Shown here: piece after piece, positions 63,470-64,000 of the stretch | Numbering within the stretch: the first letter of the stretch is position 1 | How the letters are laid out: the number at the start of each line of letters is the position of its first letter | Assembly: GCF_014205845.1 (NCBI RefSeq) | Contig: NZ_JACHCR010000004.1 | Span: 124,001 to 188,000 of the forward strand | Direction of reading: 5' to 3' | DNA from: Mucilaginibacter cryoferens | GTDB lineage: Bacteria; Bacteroidota; Bacteroidia; Sphingobacteriales; Sphingobacteriaceae | Length of the DNA: 64,000 nucleotides | Program-made: the position numbers and the translations under genes | The notes under the pieces: model-generated | Told to the model about the DNA's origin: nothing | The model's database searches: none | What the model saw: only the letters and a program-made list of their open reading frames with translations

Positions 63470-64000
63470 ATGATGGCATCGATTCAGAAAAATCCTGACA
63501 GACTTGATTTTGAACCCAAAAAATTCAACATGTGGATCTTTATATTCACATCGTTTATGTTTTTTGCAGCTTTAACAAGCGGTTTTATTGTTTACAGCGG
63601 GGGTAAAGGGCATGGGCTAAACGTTATTATGCCCAGCGCGTTTATGTACAGCACCGCGGTTATTATATTAAGCAGCGGTACCTTGTTTTTGGCCCAAAGG
63701 GCGGTTAAAAGATCACAAATAGGTGCGCAACAATTATACCTTTGGTTAACATTTGCATTGGGCGTAGCGTTTTTTGTCATTCAGGTTTATGCCTGGAGTG
63801 TATTAACCTACAAAATGAATGTGTATTTAACAGATCCAAACGCATCCCGTTCTTTTCTTTATATATTTACAGGCTCGCATTTATTACACATAATTGCGGC
63901 TATATTATTATTACTAAGCACCCTTTGGGGCACATACAGAAAAGTTCCGCAGGCACGTAACCTGTATAAAATGCAAATGACTTCTATTTTTTGGCATTTT
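63470..64000 (+). CDS. cytochrome c oxidase subunit III, 3' end outside window
   Basis: Open to the last base of the window: 177 codons are visible from ATG 63470 (MMASIQKNPDRLDF), 5 nt after ctaB. Helical pattern of CoxC (FNMWIFIFTSFMFFAALTSG, IILSSGTLFLAQRAVKRSQ, FTGSHLLHIIAAILLLLS) with the His of GSHLLHII and the final FWHF that begins the conserved WHFxD motif. It stabilises subunit I and completes the caa3-type oxidase. Confidence 0.9.
   Translation, partial: MMASIQKNPDRLDFEPKKFNMWIFIFTSFMFFAALTSGFIVYSGGKGHGLNVIMPSAFMYSTAVIILSSGTLFLAQRAVKRSQIGAQQLYLWLTFALGVAFFVIQVYAWSVLTYKMNVYLTDPNASRSFLYIFTGSHLLHIIAAILLLLSTLWGTYRKVPQARNLYKMQMTSIFWHF

Noticed and set aside
50041..64000. Horizontal acquisition of the act-cox operon
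   Set aside because: The gene set and order are normal for Bacteroidota and composition looks like the rest of the window.

Overview
The window is a stretch of chromosome from a member of the Bacteroidota, most likely the family Sphingobacteriaceae and close to Mucilaginibacter or Pedobacter. The evidence is the gene content: a T9SS type B (CHU_C) sorting domain, alternative complex III next to a caa3-type oxidase, DUF4293, DUF3098, DUF5683 and DUF5684 proteins, and the parA-parB-DUF5683-dapB-lepB order. It also fits that genes mostly lack Shine-Dalgarno sequences and are preceded by TAnnTTTG -7 boxes of the Bacteroidota sigma factor. No phage, plasmid, transposase, CRISPR array, rRNA or tRNA was recognised.

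Layout. 1-6.1 kb: a DEAD-box helicase cut by the window start, two class I methyltransferases, a DUF4293 membrane protein, a ferritin-like DUF892 protein and truA, with a 0.54 kb gene-free block holding a nested palindromic element. 6.1-16.2 kb: an ABC exporter, a small polar ORF, ftsX, DUF3098, uppP, truB, ribF and secA (cell division, undecaprenyl recycling, tRNA modification, flavin synthesis, secretion). 16.3-22.1 kb: a SPOR protein, an M20 hydrolase, two secreted proteins (one a T9SS substrate) and an FMN reductase. 22.4-30.4 kb: parA, parB, DUF5683, dapB and three consecutive signal peptidase I genes. 30.5-39.3 kb: a small alpha/beta hydrolase, an SRPBCC protein, asnS, a lipoprotein, an EamA transporter, a HigBA toxin-antitoxin pair, dnaG, a YraN nuclease, a glutamine cyclotransferase and a DUF805 protein. 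39.4-49.8 kb: pgi, an unknown gene, prfB with a programmed frameshift, an esterase, a GHL10 glycosidase, a SirB1-like protein, a shrunken methyltransferase, a BamA-like porin and a deoxyhypusine synthase homologue. 50-64 kb: one long respiratory operon, actABCDEF-coxB-coxA-ctaA-ctaB-coxC, which encodes quinol oxidation by alternative complex III, the cytochrome oxidase that receives the electrons, and the heme O/A synthesis the oxidase needs. coxC is cut by the window end.

The most notable points are these. (1) dnaG lacks all four zinc ligands of its N-terminal CHC2 domain while the fold and the TOPRIM motifs look intact. (2) Families of short palindromic repeats sit flush against stop codons and in places have become part of coding sequence (ribF, the ABC exporter, the SRPBCC protein). 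(3) Signal peptidase I is tandemly triplicated, with a DUF5684 membrane module fused to two of the three copies. (4) The prfB frameshift keeps a strong internal Shine-Dalgarno sequence in a genome that seems not to use one for initiation. (5) Three genes have a -7 box only 4-5 nt before the start codon, suggesting leaderless mRNAs. No wholly new multi-gene system was identified.
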